Shown here in pieces: positions 59,919 to 64,000 of a DNA stretch of 64,000 nucleotides. The DNA is from Massilia sp. IC2-278. GTDB taxonomy: Bacteria > Pseudomonadota > Gammaproteobacteria > Burkholderiales > Burkholderiaceae_D. How positions within the stretch are numbered: the first letter of the stretch is position 1; each line of letters starts with the position of its first letter. The DNA is taken from contig NZ_JAJFES010000016.1 in the NCBI RefSeq assembly GCF_020708045.1, positions 48,363 through 112,362 of the forward strand, written 5' to 3'. The notes below the pieces were generated by a model. It was not told the DNA's origin. It ran no database searches and saw nothing but the letters and a program-made list of their open reading frames with translations. The position numbers and the translations under genes are program-made.

Positions 59919-62324
59919 ATGTTCATGTCTCTGCCCACCGCAAATGCTGCCTTTCTTATTGACGAGACCGGTATCATCATGACCTGGAACGATAGCTGTG
60001 AACGCCTGCTCGGCTTCACATCGTCTGATGCAATCGGGCAACCCGTCGGCGCCCTGCTGGTCGGCGTCAGCGTCGAGGACAAGGCCGAGCGCTGGCGCGG
60101 CATGGTAGCCGACCACGGACGCACCAACAAGGTCGTATTGCGGCATTCCGGCGGAAGCCATGTCTACGCCCAGTTGGCACTATCGCCCCAGGCCGGGGCC
60201 GACGGCGCAATACATTATTGGGTTGCCGCCATCGATAACGTGCACGACGATTCCACGCCCGAGTCGGTCCGCGTCGGGCGCGTTCCGCTCGCGGCCGTCG
60301 TCGACACCTTGCCCGGCACCTTCTATGCCCTTACCCGCGAAGGCCGCTATGTACTGTGGAACCGCAACCACGAACGCATCACTGAAATGATGCCGGACGA
60401 ACTGGCGGCCACCAACGCGGTCGAACTGTTCGATCTCCAGACCCGTCCCTTGATTGCCGAAAGCATCCGCCGCGTGTTCGAGGACAACGAAGAAGTCGAG
60501 ATCGAGGCGGATTTCACATCGCGCAGCGGGCGCGTTACACCGGTCCTCCTGTGCGGCTCACGCGTCACCTGCAACGGCGGCGAATACCTGTTCGGCATGG
60601 GGCTCGATCTCACCCGGCGGCGCGCGCAGGAGCAGCAACTGCGCCTGCGCGAACGTGCCCTGCATGCGGCCAGCAATGGCATCGTCATTACCCGCATCGA
60701 TGGCAACGATTGTCCGATCGAATACGTGAACCCGGCCTTCGAGCGCATCAGCGGCTATCCAGCCGCCGAGGTCATCGGACGAGATTCGCGCTTCATGGCC
60801 GCGCCTGGCATGGACGGCAACGAACGCGCCCGCATCCGCGCTGCCGTTGCCGCGCGCCAGCCTGTGAACGTTGTCTTCCGCAACATGCGCAAGAACGGCG
60901 AGCTGTTCTGGAACGACCTGAGCATTACGCCTGTACTCGACGAGCATGGCAAGGCCAGTCACTTCATCGGCGTCATCCTCGACGTCACCGCGACCAAGCA
61001 GCGCACTGCCCACCTCGAGCACGAAGTGAACCACGATGCCCTGACAGGCCTGGCCAACCGCAACCTGCTGTGGGACCGGCTGGAACAAGCGCTGCACCTG
61101 GCGCAGCGCCAGAAGTCCCTGGTTGCCACCGTGCTGATCGACCTGAACAACTTCAAGACCATCAATGACACAAACGGCCACGAGGCGGGCGACGTGGTGC
61201 TGAAGGTCGTGGCCAAGCGCCTGCTGGCCTCGGTGCGCGACAGCGACACGGTGGCGCGCCTGTCCGGCGACGAGTTCGTGCTGGTGCTGGTCAACCAGCC
61301 CTCGCTGCGCTTCACCCTGCGCATGATCGAACGCCTGCGCCAGGGCCTGACCCAGCCTGTGTCCTTCATGCACAAGGAAATCGCAGTCGGCGCCAGCCTT
61401 GGGGTCTCGGTGTATCCGCATGACGGCCACACCGCGGCCGAGCTAGTGCGCTCGGCCGACGTGGCGATGTACCACGCCAAGGCCACCGGCCGCAACGAGA
61501 TCCATTTCTTTTCGAGCGACATGAAGTCGACCACCGACGCTCGCCAGCAACTTGACGCTGGCATGGCCCAGGCCATCGAGCGGAATGAACTTTTCATGCT
61601 GTACCAGCCATGCGTCGACGCGCGTACCGGCACCGTAAAAAGTTTCGAGGCCCTGCTCCGCTGGCGCCATCCCGAGCGCGGCGTACTGCTGCCGTCTGCC
61701 TTCCTGCTTGAAGCCGAGGAAAGCGGCCGCATCGTCCAGTTTGGCGCCTGGGTGCTGGACCAGGCCTGCGCATTCTTGCGCGAACTGAAGGCACTCGGCG
61801 TGAGCGGAGTGCCGGTGTCGGTGAACGTGTCGGCGCGCGAGTATGTTCAGCAGGATTTTGTTGCCAATATCGCCAAGTGCCTGGCCCAGTACGGCCTGGC
61901 GCCCGACAGCCTGCAGATCGAGCTGCGCGAGGAAGCGCTGATCCGCAACCCGGGCCAGGTACGCGACCTCGCCTGCCAGCTGCGCAAGCTGGGATTGACC
62001 CTGTCGGTAGACGAATTCGGCCACGGCATGAGCGACCTTGGCTTCCTGCGAGAGCTATCGGTGGGGCAACTGAAACTCTCGAAGCAGGCTGTGCACGCGA
62101 TTGCCGAAAACGAGGACGCGCGCGAAGGCAATATGATGGCGCGCACGCTCATCGATATCGGGCACAACCTCAAGATGCCGGTGATCGGCGAAGCGGTGGA
62201 GACGCGCTCGCAGATGGAGTTTCTCAAGACGCATGGCTGCGAGGGCTTGCAGGGGACGTGGCTGGGCGAGCCGATGGAGGCGGAGGCTGCGCGCGAGCTG
62301 GTGCGGGACCGGATGCCGGCGTGA
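59919..62324 (+). CDS. PAS-PAS-GGDEF-EAL signalling protein with degenerate EAL
   Basis: 801 residues, soluble. Three PAS-like regions (residues ~6-110, ~120-225, ~245-355) are followed by a GGDEF domain whose motif is S-G-D-E-F (449-453), intact for c-di-GMP synthesis. The EAL domain begins with E-A-L (577-579). Two catalytic residues are altered: the metal-binding D-D pair is D-E (698-699), and the D of the K-I-D motif is Ser (L-K-L-S, residue 721). Hydrolysis is therefore doubtful. A-A-A-G-G binding His/Glu positions such as G-E-A-V-E-T are kept. It probably makes c-di-GMP in response to a PAS-sensed signal; substrate hydrolysis would need testing. Confidence 0.9.
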   Translation: MFMSLPTANAAFLIDETGIIMTWNDSCERLLGFTSSDAIGQPVGALLVGVSVEDKAERWRGMVADHGRTNKVVLRHSGGSHVYAQLALSPQAGADGAIHYWVAAIDNVHDDSTPESVRVGRVPLAAVVDTLPGTFYALTREGRYVLWNRNHERITEMMPDELAATNAVELFDLQTRPLIAESIRRVFEDNEEVEIEADFTSRSGRVTPVLLCGSRVTCNGGEYLFGMGLDLTRRRAQEQQLRLRERALHAASNGIVITRIDGNDCPIEYVNPAFERISGYPAAEVIGRDSRFMAAPGMDGNERARIRAAVAARQPVNVVFRNMRKNGELFWNDLSITPVLDEHGKASHFIGVILDVTATKQRTAHLEHEVNHDALTGLANRNLLWDRLEQALHLAQRQKSLVATVLIDLNNFKTINDTNGHEAGDVVLKVVAKRLLASVRDSDTVARLSGDEFVLVLVNQPSLRFTLRMIERLRQGLTQPVSFMHKEIAVGASLGVSVYPHDGHTAAELVRSADVAMYHAKATGRNEIHFFSSDMKSTTDARQQLDAGMAQAIERNELFMLYQPCVDARTGTVKSFEALLRWRHPERGVLLPSAFLLEAEESGRIVQFGAWVLDQACAFLRELKALGVSGVPVSVNVSAREYVQQDFVANIAKCLAQYGLAPDSLQIELREEALIRNPGQVRDLACQLRKLGLTLSVDEFGHGMSDLGFLRELSVGQLKLSKQAVHAIAENEDAREGNMMARTLIDIGHNLKMPVIGEAVETRSQMEFLKTHGCEGLQGTWLGEPMEAEAARELVRDRMPA

Positions 62325-62385
62325 AGTAAGCTGGAGGGTACAAACGATCCGGATTGTCGCTCTCGTTCAGGCCCGAACGCTACCC

Positions 62386-62411
62386 GTAGGGTGGGCCGCA
62401 GGCCGGCCTTA
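62386..62411. repeat. degenerate REP-like element
   Basis: GTAGGGTGGGCC followed by a GGCC-GCA-GGCC stem, overlapping the stop codon of the following minus-strand gene. It is a decayed solitary member of the dispersed family. Confidence 0.5.
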
Positions 62412-63344
62412 TCCTTCGCTGGTAATCCGGTGGATCAGGGCCCCCAGCACATCCTCCGCCATTTCGTTCGCCACCTGGCAGGTCCCCGCATTCTCATGCC
62501 CACCACCGCCATATTCGAGCATCAGCGCCCCGATATTCGTCTGCGAGGTCCGGTTCAGGATCGACTTGCCCGTCGCGAACACCGTATTCTGGTTCTTCAG
62601 CCCCCACAGCACGTGAATCGAGATGTTCGTCTCCGGGAACAGCGCATAAATGATGAAGCGGTTCCCCGCGAAAATCGTCTCTTCATTACGCAAGTCCAGC
62701 ACCACCAAATTGCGCTCGACCCGCGCGCAGCGGCGGATCTGTTCCTTGCAGCGCTCGCTGTGTTCGAAATACAGCCGGGTCCGCTCCTGCACGTCGGCCA
62801 GCGCCATGATCTGGTCGATGTTCAAGGTGCGGCAGGCGTCGATCAGCGCCATCATCAGCTGGTAGTTGGAAATGCGGAAGTCATGGAAGCGCCCCAGCCC
62901 GGTGCGCGCGTCCATCAGGAAGTTGAGCAGGTTCCAGCCGCTCGGCTCCAGCACCTCGCTGCGGGTGAAACGCGCGGCGTCGGCCTTGTCGACCGCCGTC
63001 ATCATCTCGGCCCAGCTGGCCGGGAAGGCGGCGGCGCCGTAATGGTCCCAGACCACGCGCGCGGCCGAGGGGGCGTTCGGCTGGATCACGTGGTTGGCAC
63101 GCGGCCCGGTATTGCGCATCGTTTCCGACAGGTGGTGGTCAAACACCAGGTGCGCGCCGGCGACGTAGGGCAAATTGGTGGTGATGTCGCGGCTGGTGAT
63201 GGCGATCTTCCCGTCCTGCATGTCCTTGGGGTGGACGAACAGGATGTCGTCGATCAGGTCCAGGTGTTTCAGGAGGACGGCGCAGACCAGGCCATCGAAA
63301 TCGCTGCGGGTGACGAGACGGAATCGAGCAGGAACGGCAGACAT
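62409..63344 (-). CDS. DHH family phosphoesterase
   Basis: 311 residues of the DHH superfamily (nanoRNase/pAp phosphatase or exopolyphosphatase-related). Motifs present are R-S-D-F-D-G-L-V near residue 14, the D-H-H of F-D-H-H-L near 70, and the C-terminal DHHA1 ligand-binding signature G-G-G-G-H-E-N-A-G near 283. These are consistent with a manganese-dependent hydrolase acting on small nucleotides or nanoRNAs. ATG 63344 (M-S-A-V-P-A-R-F) is preferred because AAAGGG lies 7 bases upstream; ATG 63350 is an alternative with poorer spacing. Exact substrate unresolved. Confidence 0.88.
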   Translation of the reverse strand: MSAVPARFRLVTRSDFDGLVCAVLLKHLDLIDDILFVHPKDMQDGKIAITSRDITTNLPYVAGAHLVFDHHLSETMRNTGPRANHVIQPNAPSAARVVWDHYGAAAFPASWAEMMTAVDKADAARFTRSEVLEPSGWNLLNFLMDARTGLGRFHDFRISNYQLMMALIDACRTLNIDQIMALADVQERTRLYFEHSERCKEQIRRCARVERNLVVLDLRNEETIFAGNRFIIYALFPETNISIHVLWGLKNQNTVFATGKSILNRTSQTNIGALMLEYGGGGHENAGTCQVANEMAEDVLGALIHRITSEG

Positions 63345-63643
63345 CGGCATACCCTTTCATCGGACGGATCATGGGCTGGCGCGGCCAGGAAGTGAATTCA
63401 TCATACCGCGCAAAATTTCCGATGGACAGCTTTTGTGTGTATATTCGGCAACTTACAACGCCGCAGCAGGCGTTTGCATGCAGCCTGTTGCCCGCTTTGT
63501 GCAGGCTGTCGCACAGCGCGTGCGGGGTGAGCCTCCCGGCGCTAGAGTTGTGTCATTCCAACACAGCGAGACCGGCGGCGATGTATTCCAGGCATCACTT
63601 TTTCGTCACCGGGCGGCGGCAACGCGGTACACTCGCACCCGCA

Positions 63644-64000
63644 ATGACACCTGACAAACACCTGACCATGCAAGCGCGCAGCTCTGCCCATTACTATTTT
63701 TCCGGCACCTTGTCGTGGCTGTACCGCGCCTTCGACAGCGTGGCCACCTGGGTGACGCAACTGTCGTGGTGGAAATTTTTCCTGTTCGCGGCGCTGATGC
63801 TGATCGCCGGCACCATCTTGCAGGAAGAGCTGTTTTCCGGCAGCGACGAAGAGCCGCGCCTGGAACGCGGCGAGCGCAAGGAGCGGGCCAGCATCACCAT
63901 CGACGACAGCGGCATCCGCTTCAATTCGCGCAACAAGAACCCGCCGGCCGCGCCCGGCGCTCCCCCGGCCCCGCCCGCTGCGCCTGGCGCTCCGGCGGCG
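63644..64000 (+). CDS. membrane protein, 5' part (truncated by window edge)
   Basis: The open frame from ATG 63644 continues past the last base, giving at least 119 residues. It has a charged, short N-terminus (an alternative start is ATG 63668), one transmembrane segment (W-K-F-F-L-F-A-A-L-M-L-I-A-G, residues ~49-65), a charged segment rich in Glu/Arg, and a Pro/Ala/Gly-rich tail. Single-span with disordered tail suggests a protease-, stress- or envelope-related anchor protein. The identity cannot be given because the rest lies outside. Divergent from the DHH gene, with a 299-base gap. Confidence 0.55.
   Translation, partial: MTPDKHLTMQARSSAHYYFSGTLSWLYRAFDSVATWVTQLSWWKFFLFAALMLIAGTILQEELFSGSDEEPRLERGERKERASITIDDSGIRFNSRNKNPPAAPGAPPAPPAAPGAPAA

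Overview
The window reads as a chromosomal segment of a high-GC betaproteobacterium of the family Oxalobacteraceae, most likely Massilia or a close relative. Three things point there: a PEP-CTERM protein, a penicillin-binding protein 1C next to a bacterial alpha-2-macroglobulin, and the overall mix of housekeeping genes and abundant signalling proteins. This assignment is inference from gene content; no rRNA or tRNA gene was seen that could fix it.

Layout. Bases 1-1.6 kb are AT-richer and look like the tail of a type VI secretion (T6SS) effector/immunity locus: a truncated upstream gene, an Imm74-like immunity protein, an unknown protein and a PAAR spike-tip protein, closed by a strong terminator. 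From 1.8 to 18 kb come a DUF3667 membrane protein, PBP1C plus alpha-2-macroglobulin, a PEP-CTERM/HAF-repeat protein, a chemoreceptor, a cystine transporter, a histidine phosphatase and NAD(P)H-hydrate dehydratase. From 18.3 to 20.3 kb lie three tandem low-complexity lipoproteins, the first two separated by an array of 8-bp repeats. From 20.4 to 36.8 kb come an RND efflux pair, several membrane proteins, a giant Ala/Glu coiled-coil protein, SrkA kinase, a sensor kinase and two secreted hydrolases. From 36.9 to 51.2 kb is mostly core metabolism: a hybrid histidine kinase, Orn, the overlapping Ste24/PhhB/RsgA cassette, ArgF, ArgG, MurB, YajQ, a nitronate monooxygenase-like enzyme and a WspR-like protein that has lost its catalytic motif.

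From 51.3 to 62.3 kb is the most unusual part, a lower-GC regulatory island. It holds an outer-membrane beta-barrel, a membrane-anchored pseudokinase with a periplasmic PEGA domain translationally coupled to a TssQ-like T6SS lipoprotein, a Crp/Fnr regulator preceded by an unlisted 53-aa coupled ORF, two LuxR-type regulators with Glu in place of the phospho-accepting Asp, several tiny proteins, and a PAS-GGDEF-EAL protein. Sites resembling the Fnr consensus TTGAT-N4-ATCAA (9 of 10 matches) lie upstream of the beta-barrel, between the Crp/Fnr and LuxR genes, and upstream of the GGDEF-EAL gene. The Crp/Fnr protein carries the matching E-T-V-S-R recognition helix. I infer one Crp/Fnr-controlled envelope/c-di-GMP regulon.

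The window ends with a DHH phosphoesterase and a truncated membrane protein. Palindromic GTAGGGTGG-type REP elements, two of them as inverted pairs, sit in convergent gaps throughout. Gene functions are from motif recognition by eye; no database search was run.
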